NCBI GenBank assembly: GCA_942159475.1
Contig: OW804098.1
Span: 9,712,406-9,776,405 of the forward strand
DNA: 64,000 bases
Source of the DNA: Sthenelais limicola
Taxonomy: Eukaryota > Annelida > Polychaeta > Phyllodocida > Sigalionidae
Direction of reading: 5' to 3'
Part shown: piece after piece, positions 53,555-64,000 of the stretch
How the letters are laid out: the number at the start of each line of letters is the position of its first letter
Position numbering within the stretch: position 1 is the stretch's first letter
Program-made: the position numbers and the translations under genes
Notes under the pieces: model-generated
Told to the model about the DNA's origin: nothing
Databases searched by the model: none
The model's input: only the letters and a program-made list of their open reading frames with translations

Positions 53555-53899
53555 GGCCAAAGTAATAATAGGTGTTTCCGATCTACCTAAAAAGACTTTC
53601 CCCATCTAAAATACTTTTTTAGCATGCCTATTTCTTTTTGGCGATTTTCATTTACAACTAAAGCCAATAAAATCAGGAAAACAAGGCTTCCTAACCAGTA
53701 ACCCTTAAAAGCATAATTTATTTCTCATGTTTCAAACCACTATTGTGACGAAATAGACATATTTTCAGTGACTGGAAGGGCGTTTCCTTTAAAAAGAAAT
53801 TTAGAAATGAACCCCCAAAAAAACCCTACGTAGTTTTCAGCTATATACATTTTAGAAAGACACATATATATCTTCTTTTTTTTGGGGGGGGGGGGGGCC
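53555..53899. mobile_element. family-4 (GGCC-ended) element
   Basis: Begins GGCCAAAGTAATAATAGGTG, includes GTTTCCGATCTACC, and ends in a long G run and GGCC. Related to 55637-55951 and 60083-60447. No coding capacity. Confidence 0.6.
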
Positions 53900-55636
53900 T
53901 TACCAAGCTTTTGGTTTCTCTTAGTTACATCGCCAGCGTATCTGTAACGAAAATAACAGTATTTCCAAGCTTTTATTAAAAAGTCAAGATTAGACTTAGA
54001 CAAATTGAATACAATGAATCTGTGCTAAGAAAAAACAAAACTTAAAACCAAAACTTGGAGATCTATGATTAGCATTTTTTAAGATATTCCTAAAGAAACC
54101 AGCTGTTTCGCAAAACGTCGACAGAATTTTAAAAGGAAATAAAAATACAAGAAAACAAAAGAAATAGATCATAAAATTAAACATGTTTAACTTTTATTTC
54201 AAGTGTAATTGAAAAGTCTTACAGTCGCCTATGTATTGTTTGATGTATAAGGAGGGACTGTTTTGTTTTGCTTCAAGAATTCTTGAGATAAAAAGAATAA
54301 TCCTTTCTCTCTATAGTCACGGTACCTGTGACATCACTTCCTATGTCTCTGCGCATGGGCAGAACGAGGTGCGCCATTTAACCCTAAAGACGTTTCTATT
54401 CATGACACTTTCTCTATTGTTATTATATATTTACTATTTAACATATAGCGCGATAGATATTTCTAATGATAACTGTTTCTAATTTCTACTTCTACTTTCT
54501 TATTCTAATTCGTTGTCACTACCTCCCTTTTTTTCTTGTTTTTAAAAGGTTTTATTCAACAAAAACTGCCATCGAGGCTCTTACAATTCTTATGACATTA
54601 ATGTCGTGTCCCTTATGTTTTTGGGGTTTTTTTTTTTCTGATTTTACTCTCCACCGATACTTCGGTAGTTCTTTTGACTGATTTTCTTTTAGACGATGTG
54701 CAACCATAATATAACAGAAACATTAAGCTGCATCTTTCACTCTTGATCTGCCTCCCTTAATTATAATCAAATATACTGCTAAAACCAGTAATGTTGGCTT
54801 TTGTCTAGACAAAGTATCCGTCCCCTTGCCCCCAGAGGCAGAGCATTGGGGACGAACACCGTCCCATAGGATTTAGGCTAGAAAAACGAATTTGGCAAAT
54901 TTCAAACTCAAGTCTTGCTCCTGCTAATAAACCTTACCTCCTATCAATACTTCTTTATAATCTTATGATTCTGAGCCTCCATAAAGCTGAAAACAGTGAT
55001 AAACACAATTTTTGCTTGTGAATGCAAGGCCTCCCGCTTTGATTTTTGCCTGAGGCTGGGGGACATGGCCTTGACCTTCCCCGTCAGGGGAGCAACAAGT
55101 GATTTGATTGGTCCCACCCATTCCATCCCTTAGTTCCAAAATGTCAGCCATTGATTTTTGCCTTGACGGGACTCGGTGTGCATGGAAATCATGAGATAAA
55201 ATAGTTTTAACAGTTTAATATATTATCAAACATGTCTCCGGAGATAGATATAAAGGTACTGTTTAGATTAAGCTAGTTTGTTTTTGTTTATTTCTGGGTT
55301 AACAATGTGTCCGGATGGAAAGAAATTTTTGTCTCGTGTTTTGAACCGCTATGATGGTTGGCCTTGATGGGGACCGGGGAATCAAGGCCAGCGACGTGGG
55401 CTAGCTTTTGTCCTACTTTGTGACTATGTTGACTAATTTCCGTGTCGGCTTTTGTCCTATCGGCACCTGTGGGTGTTGGTCCTGTTAGCTTTTGCCCTCT
55501 CACCATAAATTTACCCAATAATCAAGCAATACCTTGTTACCTGAACCCCACCTTTAATGTGTTTATAAATACATGTATACAAACAGTCCCGCTGAACATC
55601 CCAGTTTATGCCACCAGTTTGGCTCAGTCCCAATAA
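53900..55636. other. no gene seen
   Basis: AT-rich section up to 55000, then more mixed sequence. Short open frames (54231-54681 hydrophobic; 55288-55636) have no supporting features. Confidence 0.45.
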
Positions 55637-55951
55637 GGCCAAACAAAAAAATTGTGTTTCCGATTTACCCCCCCCCCCTCCCTACCTAGAAAAACCTTCC
55701 CCTACCTAAAAATATTTGTTACCATACCTGATTGTTTTTGCCATAACTTACTTTTTTAAGATTTTTTAGACAAAAAAAAGCTTATAAAAGCTGGAAAACA
55801 GGTTTTCCTAACCCGGAACTGTCAAAAAGCACATTTCCCATGTTTAAAACAGCTATTGTTATACAATAGACATTTTTTTCAGTTCCTGGAAAAAAAAGTT
55901 ACATAGTTTTCAGCCAGATGAATCGGAAAACACATTTAATTTGTTTTGGCC
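55637..55951. mobile_element. family-4 (GGCC-ended) element
   Basis: Starts GGCCAAACAAAAAAATTGTG, with GTTTCCGATTTACC and a C run; ends with AATCGGAAAACACATT and TTTTGGCC. Inverted ends are clear. Confidence 0.7.
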
Positions 55952-55974
55952 TAAGTGGATAAGATAAGAAGACA

Positions 55975-56200
55975 CGCAGTAAAGGACCATCGCTCAGCCC
56001 GAAACCCGAGTGACACGGCACCTGCCGTCGGATGCGGGAAAGGTGCCGGAATATTACGGTCTACTGCCCAGCCGTACGGGCGTCGCACCAGGACGGTAGT
56101 CTTTAGCTTGGCCACAGGCCGCCGGTCTAGTGTGCCCGGCAGCTGCGCTAGCTTTTTTGTGCAGCCGTAATACATGTTCCCGCGCGAGGGGGCTGTACTA
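55975..56200. other. GC-rich island of unknown nature
   Basis: About 220 bp clearly richer in G+C and CpG than its surroundings (for example GCCGTACGGGCGTCGCACC, CAGGCCGCCGGTC). Frames of 74 (-) and 71 (+) residues are open but unrecognised. Could be a first exon, a CpG-rich promoter, or part of a mobile element. Confidence 0.4.
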
Positions 56201-57099
56201 CAAATAACTCACCTTGCAACAATCATGGTGATTTCTGAACACACTCTAACCTATGTTCACCTTAGCTTTTGAATGTGTGAAAATGATGCCACACCCTCAT
56301 GAATATGGGTGCGCGAAATGGGGCATTGACAAGTGTTAAAACTTAAATGTGTGACATTGCTGCTCCCGTTCTAAACATCCCTGATATAGATTGTCACTGT
56401 TTTCCTGCATGCTACAGGTTTTAGGCCTATTCATTCTAATTCCTTATTTTATGTTTAGACTACAAACACTCATGGGGTGACGTGTGGGATGGAAACGGGG
56501 AAAGAAGGAGAACAGAGGAGATGGAATAGGCAGGGGAAGAACCTAGGAAGAGGGAGCGGAGGGAAGGGGTTTCTGCGTCACCTCTGGAAACTATATATTA
56601 AATAGATCTACCTGTTTGGGCTTTTGCTTTATATGTTCTACCCGTATAAGTTACTTTCCATCAGGATCTATTCATTTAAACTGGATTTTTTTTTCATATA
56701 ATTGTATAGGCTACCCAAGAAAAATGGGGCGCAGCTCCATAGCAACATACATACCTCAGGGTTCTCGAAGTCTCCCGTCGCCACTAATAATTTGAATCAA
56801 ACACAGTCTCAAATAGACTAATCATCTCGGGAAATATCCTCCCGTTTGATCTTGGCATTTAAATTGCATATCAAATACCGAAAAATCGCCGATATTCAGA
56901 CTATTCAGATATACATTTGGGCGTATTTTCCGTAGCAAATCAATCGTGAGAGAATGTTAGCATTTAAATTGAAAACCAGCAAGAATTATACATGGAGGAC
57001 AGGACATCGTCGTCATTTCCAGTGATCATTATTTAATTGATCTTTTCATTTTGAATTGTCCACCCAACATATCAAATTGAAAATGATAAAAATATTGTT
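56201..57099. other. no gene seen
   Basis: Mixed sequence with a purine-rich stretch near 56490-56570. Nothing recognised. Confidence 0.4.
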
Positions 57100-57213
57100 T
57101 AGTTGCCCTATAATGTTTAACACCATTAGAATCGGCTTGATCTCATCTTTTCAAATATAATGATATTTCAAAAAATAGTATCGCACTTGTGACTCATTTT
57201 CCTAAACACGTCA
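57100..57213 (-). mobile_element. right-end fragment of a family-2 MITE
   Basis: Matches the end of the 30998/46317 copies (ATCGGCTTGATCTCATCTTT) and ends CTAAACACGTCACA. Confidence 0.7.
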
Positions 57214-59440
57214 CATATATGGCTACTATAGGCCTAAAATGAGTACATAAGAAAATTAGAATGTGGATATCTCAAAAATATATATAGGGTGACGATGAAT
57301 TGTTGGATCATCATAGGCTATATATCTAAACTTTTAGTACTTAGGGAATTGCCCTCAAAATTAGCAGAACACACTAAAACCACACCCATTTCGTTAAAGA
57401 TTTTCCTGAGGGGGCATGCCCCCAGAACCCCCTAGATGGTTGTTTGGCCCCGCTACGCTGTCATTTTTTTCTGGTGAGAACCCTGTTACCTTATATAGTT
57501 TGCCCACTGGAGGTATTATTTATTAGAATTTCTTACTTTACAATTAATTTATGGGATGAAATGTGTGATGCGAACAGTGGGGAAGGGAAAGGGAGGAAAC
57601 AGGGGATGCAACATATGCAATGTCTCATAAACTGCACGTTGCTGCCCGATCATGCGCCGTCCTTCGCCACGCTTCTAATATTAGGGACAGTTGTATACCA
57701 CCTAAATAGCCGCATTCGTCTGAATCAGAGCTACATTTTGATAGTAAGCACTTTATGTTTAAATCAATTGGAAGGGTTACTAAATCATTATTAAAAGGCA
57801 TTTATTCACAAGATCTCTTTATTGGATTTTTTTGTTCTCTATGCCCCTCCCCACCCATTTACAAATGTCTTGTTCTCAACAGGAAAATGAGGTTTTAATT
57901 ATTTTGATTAACTATACTTAAATAAGTAAGTCTTTATATGATATCCCATATGTACTAATATGTTTATCATAGACACATTATTGTGCCCAATCCTGCCATT
58001 CATTTACCATTTCGCCACTTATCACACCAGATGGCGCCACCTATAATGACACTAGATGGCAGCATGAACCACACACTCATTTTTACTAATTCCTTTATTT
58101 TGAAAACACTAGTAATGCGAATATATGATATTCATACACTAAATATATTAATCATTCGGTAATTAGGAACATTTTGAATATCATTATCATATATTCTAAT
58201 TGTGTATGTGATATTTTGGAGAGGGTGTAATAACAACACCCCTCCATTATGCACATCCATATTGTATAGTATCCTAAGTGGACTCCTGTTTCACCACATA
58301 GGCACTTCGACCTCTGGAGTGAAAGCATGTGGGCCACTGCTAGGATTACACTTTCACTGAGTCACGGGCACTCAGTGATACAGTGCACAATATTCTAGGC
58401 ACCCAAACTCACACTGTTTTTCGCTCTCAGGTTTGAGTATGTCTATTAGGTTGAGTGTGGGTGTTCTCTCCACTACTCTGTCTCATGCACGTCTGTTAAT
58501 ATCTGAAACTTAGGAAGGTTAGTCAGAGAGAGCCACTATCCATACCAGGTGCCAAACTACACCCACAAAATAGGATAAGCCCCCCCCTATGGGACCACAC
58601 CCCTGGGTGCCTGGTAAACCTGTACTCACCATCTGGAATGGGGATCAGATGACAGGCGGGTAGTGGTGCACTTCTGGGTGGTTCTGCACTCTCTGAACTT
58701 TCTGACTGAGGTGGACGATATTATAGGAGCATAGGGGACTGGAGAGATTCTACCACTCAACACACTCAAACCTGCCTCTCTCCCGGGGCCCTGAGGATAC
58801 ACACACTATAGGGAGAGAGATGGACCCACCTGACCACTGTTGACGACTCCAGAAACAGTCAGGTGGTGAATCCACCACAGCTGGAACTAGGAGGAGGACG
58901 GCCACACCGCTAGACAACCAACTGGGCAACCAACTGGGCAACCAACTGGACCACCAACTGGGGGGACATCCGCACCCCAACTGGAGCACACACACGCGTT
59001 TCTCCCTGCCGCAGCACCAAAAACCACTATCTTTACTGGACCCGGGAGTCAGTTAAACCACAGCTACTGAGACAACTCAGACAAACGCAATGATCCTGAT
59101 CACTTACCACTTAGGGACGGCTGTCAAGGCTAGAGTCCCATAGGGCTTCGCCCTTAAACCTCTGCGCTGTTTCACCAACTACCTTCATCATTGCATTGTG
59201 AGAGCTGGGAAGGTCTGTGAACATGTGGTGATAGTGAATGATGAATAAAAGGATGCAACCTATGTTGTTGAGCCTTTAAAAGCTATCTATGCTGTAGATG
59301 TTCAACTAAAGTTGCCTTCAATTTGCTACTCTGACTAAACATATCTGGCAAACAATTCCTTATGGGAACGGGAGAGGATCTGAGTAATCTGAGCCCCATC
59401 CGCAATACCCTACCTGCCATAGACATACTAAAATGTGCAG
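57214..59440. other. no certain gene
   Basis: A frame at 57444-57794 is open without known features. On the - strand an open stretch of about 54 codons (58632-58795) has a good donor (AGATG|GTGAGT) and possible acceptor (ATCCTCAG), but no homology, so it is not called. At about 58913-58960 a short tandem repeat of CAACCAACTGGG units occurs. Confidence 0.4.
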
Positions 59441-59470
59441 CCAGATGTGCATCCCTTGCGCAACCAAAGT

Positions 59471-59690
59471 GCAGCCCAATGTGCAACCAAAGTGCAACCA
59501 AAGTGCAGCCAACCCAATGTGCAACCAAAGTGCAACCAAAGTGCAGCCCAATGTGCAACCAAAGTGCAACCAAAGTGCAGCCAACCCAATGTGCAACCAA
59601 AGTGCAACCAAAGTGCAGCCCAATGTGCAACCAAAGTGCAACCAAAGTGCAGCCAACCCAAAGTGCAGCCAAAGTGCAGCCGGATGTGCA
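59471..59690. repeat. 72-bp minisatellite of GTGCAACCAAA units
   Basis: Three copies of a 72-bp period (59471, 59543, 59615), each built of 11-bp sub-units like CAACCAAAGTG and CAGCCCAATGTG. It has no stop codon in any of the six frames, so long frames appear on both strands; they are Cys/Gln/Pro or Leu/Cys/Gly repeats and not convincing proteins. Confidence 0.9.
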
Positions 59691-59816
59691 AGGCTGGCTT
59701 ACACTGGCTGCACTTTTCCCTGAATCTGGATGTAGTCCGTGGCCATGCAAGGGCTGCGCAGCCTAAGTGCATCCGCGCAACCTGGGAAGGTTGTCACCTC
59801 TACTGTATTCTGTATT

Positions 59817-60080
59817 CATACTAAATGGTACAAACAGGTAATGACAGGCTCTACCGTACTCATACTAAATGGTACAAACGGGTAATGACAGGCTCTACTG
59901 TATTCATACTAAATGGTACAAACAGGTAATGACAGGCTCTACCGTACTCATACTAAATGGTACAAACGGGTAATGACAGGCTCTACTGTATTCATACTAA
60001 ATGGTACAAACAGGTAATGACAGGCTCTACTGTATTCATACTAAATGGTACAAACGGGTAATGACAGGCTCTACTGTACT
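59817..60080. repeat. 44-bp minisatellite, six copies
   Basis: Units start CATACTAAATGGTACAAACR at 59817, 59861, 59905, 59949, 59993 and 60037. Two variants (CAGG/CGGG, CCGTA/CTGTA) partly alternate, suggesting expansion by an 88-bp step. A seventh partial unit follows the inserted element at 60448. Confidence 0.92.
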
Positions 60081-60082
60081 CA

Positions 60083-60447
60083 AGCAAAAAAAAAAATAGG
60101 TGTGTTTCCGATTTACCCCCCCCCCCCCCCTACCTATAAAAACCTTACCCCACCTAAAAGTTTTTTTACCATATCTGATTTTTTTCCCCATCATATCTTA
60201 CTATTTTTGGATTTTTTGACAAAAAAAGCTTATAAAAGCAGGAAAACGGGGTTTCCTAACCGAAAACTGTCAAAAAGCACATTTCCCATGTTCAAAACAA
60301 CTATTGTTATGAAAAAGAAATTTTTTTCAGTTCCTGGGAGGTGGTTTCCAAACAAAAAAATTTAACAAAAAAAAATAAGTTACCACCCCGGCCCCTACCT
60401 AGTTTTCAGCCAGATAAATCGGAAACACACCTATTTTTTTTTTGGCC
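60083..60447. mobile_element. family-4 element inserted in the minisatellite
   Basis: Inverted ends AATAGGTGTGTTTCCGATTT and AAATCGGAAACACACCTATT, with A/T runs and GGCC at the right. CTCA occurs at both edges, a target duplication, and the minisatellite unit resumes immediately after it. Confidence 0.8.
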
Positions 60448-60617
60448 TCATACTAAATGGTACAATAATTGCTTGGTGAAAGATGTATTGCTCTGCCTCA
60501 CGCAAGATTGTAATTCATGTTAATGTTTGAGAGAGATACTATTGTTATATAATATGACAATGGATTAATACACACAAGGCGAATACACTCCCTAGAATCA
60601 TTGCAAAGTGTTCTAAT

Positions 60618-60837
60618 GGGTAAGATTTTCAGAATATGTACAATTGGCAGCTGTACACATTTAGTCAATTCTGCTAAATTCAGCTGCAATTTAGTCAATT
60701 CTATGTAAATTCGAGAATATTCTACATTGCGTTGATTCTAGGTTGAACTGTATTTTGAAGTTTATTTTCGTCTGAAATTTGGGTTATTTGGAAGGATTGG
60801 TGAAGGTGGATTGTACATTTTCTGAAATTTTGACCCC
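60618..60837 (+). mobile_element. family-1 MITE (subfamily B)
   Basis: GGGTAAGATTTTCAG to GAAATTTTGACCCC, with a shortened middle. Confidence 0.8.
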
Positions 60838-61984
60838 AATATAATTGTTCTTATATTTAACAAACTTTATTCAATCTATCAACAAATCCACACCATCATG
60901 GGCGATTCACATTTTCAATACAAAGGCCCTTAATTCTTGTCCGCATCAAAAAGCATGTATCTGGTGAAAATATTTCTGTTGACTTGAGTGAATATAAAAG
61001 CATCAAATTAATCAAGCTACTATAATAGTAAAGAACGAATTTTAAGGAGAAAAGTTGTCATCCGCTAGAGCAGCTTAAAGGCTTCATAATATTCGATACA
61101 CAATACAACATTAATATTGATATCAAGAACTCAAATTTAATATCTATATCAAGAATTGATATTTATATTGATATCAAGAATTCAATTCTCGAGATCCAAA
61201 ATTCAAATCTTGATATAAAGAATTGGGGAAGAAATACAGCGATGGCGTTCTGTACCGGGTTTGCAGTGAGGTGAGGTGAAGTGAATATATTAAGCCTATA
61301 GTTGATGTGCACTGCATGGGGCAATATATAGACTACCAAGTGCGTTACTCCCCGCGGGGTACCTTGACTCTAATATTGTATATATATTATATGGTAGACT
61401 CCAACGAAAGATGTTGTAAAGGCCGTAAATCGAACACCCTTTAAAGATATATATAACAAACATTTATCTAAAGTCCTAACCTGGACGAGGTATATAATTG
61501 GTTGCGCACAGATTTTGGGGTTCCGTGGGGTAACAATTTTCCCCTTGTACATTTTCTGAAAATCTGACCCCTTCAGAGAATGCGCAGAGAGCATGCGCAC
61601 AGAGCAGTTCCTATTTGAGGGAAGCAGACGACATTTGGCCGTGAAGAAAGCGCGGCACTAAGGAAGTTTTCCCTGGGCTTTCTTTGGAAGCTTTTTTGTG
61701 GCAGCAATCTCGTCCATTAAACATTCAATTACTAGTATGGAGTTCCTTTCATTATTTATTATATGCCCCTAGCATAGAAGATAAGAAGATGGTTTTGCTT
61801 TTGAATCGTCATGATGAATATAAAAGCTAAAGGAAAAACCACTTTTTATCATCCACTTTATCGCGCCTCTCTAGTGAAAGGTGCATATAAATATTGAAGA
61901 ATTGTGGGTCATTCTGACAACCTCCTCCTCGGATTTTACAATATATTCGTGGGCGTCGCCTCCTCCTTTGTTGTGAAGATAATT
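60838..61984. other. no gene seen
   Basis: Contains a degenerate repeat of ATATCAAGAATTCAA (61095-61210) and an isolated right end of a family-1 MITE (61546-61572, TGTACATTTTCTGAAAATCT). Confidence 0.45.
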
Positions 61985-62207
61985 GGGTAAGATTTTCAGA
62001 AAATGTACAATTGGCAGCTCCATACATTTAGTAAATTCTGCTAAATTAAGCTGCAATTTGGTCAATACTAGGTAAATTCGAGAATATTCTACATTGCGTT
62101 GATTCTAGCAATCTGTTTGGTTAGGTTGAAATGTATTTTGAACTTTATTTTCGTCTGAAATTTGGGTTATTTGAGAAGATTGGCGAAGTTGAATTGTACA
62201 ATTTCTG
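61985..62207 (+). mobile_element. family-1 MITE, right end lost
   Basis: Subfamily B, starts GGGTAAGATTTTCAG. It breaks off after GTACAATTTCTGG without the terminal GACCC. Confidence 0.8.
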
Positions 62208-62281
62208 GCGACTTCACTCAATATTTACGATGCTTGATGTTCACTACGTCTTAAACCACTTTAGGAGTATCTGATACATAT

Positions 62282-62516
62282 GGATCAGATTTTCAGACAA
62301 TGTACAATTGCCAGTTCTTCACATTGAGTACATTCTGCTAAATTAGGCTGAAAAATGATGAATACCGGGTATATCTGAGTATATTTGGTACCGCATTGAT
62401 TTAAAGTATCAGTTCTGTTATGTTATACTGCATTTTGAAGCTCATTTTTGTCTTAAATGTGGGTTATTGGAAAGGATTGGTGAAGGCGAATTGTATAATT
62501 TCTAAAGATCTGACCC
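62282..62516 (+). mobile_element. family-1 MITE (subfamily A)
   Basis: GGATCAGATTTTCAG to AAAGATCTGACCC, 12 bp before the next copy. Confidence 0.85.
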
Positions 62517-62528
62517 ATATGTATATAT

Positions 62529-62763
62529 GGGTCAGATTTTCAGCAAATGTACAATTGGCAGCTGTACACATTGAGTAAGTTCTGCTAAATTAGGCTGCAA
62601 TTTGGTCAATACTAGGTAAATTCGAGTATATTCGACCTTGCATTGATTCTAGCAATCTGTTTGGTTAGGTTGAACTGTATTTTGAACTTTATTTTTGTCT
62701 GAAATTCAGGTTATTTGAGATGATTAGCGAAGGTGAGTTGTACATTTTCTGAAAACCTGACCC
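62529..62763 (+). mobile_element. family-1 MITE (subfamily B)
   Basis: GGGTCAGATTTTCAG to GAAAACCTGACCC, flanked by ATAT both sides. With the previous copy it makes an A-B tandem pair. Confidence 0.88.
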
Positions 62764-62843
62764 ATATCATTCTACGAGATCTGCCATCTAGAACGTCTAT
62801 AGCTTATTTGCTCATAAACCACAAATTATACCTTAGCATTATT

Positions 62844-63005
62844 CAATTTGGTCAATACTAGGTAAATTCGAGAATATTCGGCATTGCATTGATTCTAGTA
62901 ATCTGTTTGGTTAGGTTGAACTGTATTCGAACTTTATTTTTGTATGAAAATTGGGTTATTTGAGAAGATTGGTGAAGGTGAATTGTACATTTTTCCGAAA
63001 ATCTG
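62844..63005 (+). mobile_element. family-1 MITE fragment (subfamily B)
   Basis: Lacks the left third; begins CAATTTGGTCAATACTAGG and ends CCGAAAATCTGTCTCC. Confidence 0.75.
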
Positions 63006-63264
63006 TCTCCTATATGATACATACTGATACATGGAACTCGGAGCGAGTAATTGAATATTTAATGGGTACCATTTTGTATTATTCTAGAATTAAAGAATGA
63101 TTTATAACCTCAAGACCATGCAGGCAAGCAAGACTGGCCTTAATTGAATGTGTTTCTGCTATGAGAATGAGGTCAAGGGGTGGTTCAGTACTTCCACTTT
63201 CCCTCCCCCTCCCCCGCCCCCTCCCCCACATCGCACATGACAGAACGTTCTCTAACATGGAGAC

Positions 63265-63800
63265 GGTCTCTGCTCATTTTACCACTATTCCTCCTCCTCC
63301 TCCTTTTCCTCCTCCTCCTTCTTTTCCTCCCCCTCCTCCTCCTTTTCCTCCCCTCCACCAGTGACCTCCTCCTCCTCCTTTTCCTCCTCCTCCTCTCTTT
63401 CCTCCTCCTCCTTTCCCTCCTCCTCCTTTTCCTCCTTTTCCTCCTCCTCCTCCTTTTCCTCCTCCTCCTTTTCCTCCTCCTCCTTTTCCTCCTCCTCCTC
63501 CTTTTCCTCCTCCTCCTCCTTTTCCTCCTCCTCCTTTTCCTCCTCCTCCTCTTTTTCCTCCTCATGTTCGTCTTCTTCCTCCTTCTCGGTTCCTTCTATC
63601 TACTGCCTTACCATCTCCGCCTGCCCCTCACTCTTTTTCTTCCTCTTCTTTCTCCTCCTCCCCCTCCTCTCCCACCTGTCTACCCCCTGCCCCTCTGCCT
63701 GCCTTTTCTATTCCACCTGCCCCTCTCCCCTTCTGTTTTTTACTTGTATTCTTCCTCCTCTTCTCCTTTCTTCCCTACCCCTCCCCCACATATCTGTCCT
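63265..63800. repeat. (CCT)n-rich polypyrimidine tract
   Basis: Over 500 bp of CTCCTCCTCC and TTTTCCTCCT repeats on the + strand. The long Leu/Ser/Pro frames (+) and Arg/Lys frame (-) are by-products of the repeat. A CTCAACAG|GTGAGTG sequence near 63810 looks like a splice acceptor but no exon can be confirmed. Confidence 0.9.
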
Positions 63801-64000
63801 TCTCTCAACAGGTGAGTGCCAGGCCACCGCTCTCCCGCTACTCACTTCTGTTGCCATGGATACTAATAACATCACTCAAGGATAACGAAACAGAATCTCC
63901 TCTCCTCCTCTCCTTAGTCTCTTGCACAGACCCACTATCCACAGGTCTCTGCGGAGCGAGGGTCCAGGTTCATGGACTACTCCTCTCCTCCGTTCTTCCC

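Noticed and set aside
58632..58795. Possible exon on the - strand with donor AGATG|GTGAGT
   Set aside because: Open for about 54 codons with plausible borders, but no homology and no phase link to a known gene.
59283..59824. Several long Cys-rich frames on both strands
   Set aside because: All arise from a stop-free tandem repeat; no domain or splice evidence.
63161..63885. Long Leu/Ser-rich and Arg/Lys-rich open frames
   Set aside because: They come from the CCT-rich microsatellite; low-complexity, with overlapping frames on both strands.
1..64000. CRISPR arrays, operons, rRNA or tRNA genes
   Set aside because: The tandem repeats lack spacer structure, gene organisation is eukaryotic with introns, and no rRNA or tRNA signature (such as GGTTCGAAT boxes in context) was found.

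Overview
This is eukaryotic, almost certainly metazoan, nuclear DNA. It is AT-rich, its genes are split by long introns with GT/AG borders, and it is crowded with transposable elements: a tyrosine-recombinase retrotransposon, non-LTR retrotransposons, a Penelope-like element, and at least five families of short terminal-inverted-repeat elements. The combination suggests an aquatic invertebrate, but I cannot name the species. No prokaryotic gene, rRNA or tRNA was recognised.

Positions 759-23736 form a tandem array of a 3.9 kb unit: three full units and a truncated fourth, nearly identical to each other. Each unit carries exon 1 (signal peptide) of a cell-surface receptor gene, and full units carry exon 2 (a cysteine-containing extracellular domain). 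In units 1 and 2 a 4.64 kb Ngaro/PAT-type retrotransposon (gag, RT-RNase H, tyrosine recombinase; split direct repeats A1...B1-A2-B2) sits 5 bp inside exon 2. Unit 3 is the uninterrupted empty site. Insertion caused no target-site duplication beyond a shared TAT, and the same TAT lies at the internal B1/A2 junction, which fits integration of a circle by a tyrosine recombinase.

The receptor gene continues on the + strand with exons 3-6 (26380-30716). Every exon junction has a compatible phase, giving a type I membrane protein of about 261 residues: signal peptide, divergent SUEL/galactose-lectin-like domain, acidic Thr/Pro stalk, TM helix and a short Cys/Arg tail. On the opposite strand, 33046-46994 holds eight phase-compatible exons of a class I SAM-dependent methyltransferase resembling histamine N-methyltransferase, convergent with the receptor. 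One of its splice acceptors lies inside a transposon inverted repeat. Its 5' end is not found.

The remainder is intronic or intergenic DNA made largely of nested mobile elements: over 20 copies of a 235-bp element with 4-bp target duplications; a 410-bp TGTGAT element; a 350-bp AATAGGGG element; a GGCC-ended element; two broken copies of one LINE family, one with a chimeric 5' end; and a decayed Penelope-like element nested in a MITE. There are also foldback hairpins, minisatellites and a CCT-rich tract at the right end.
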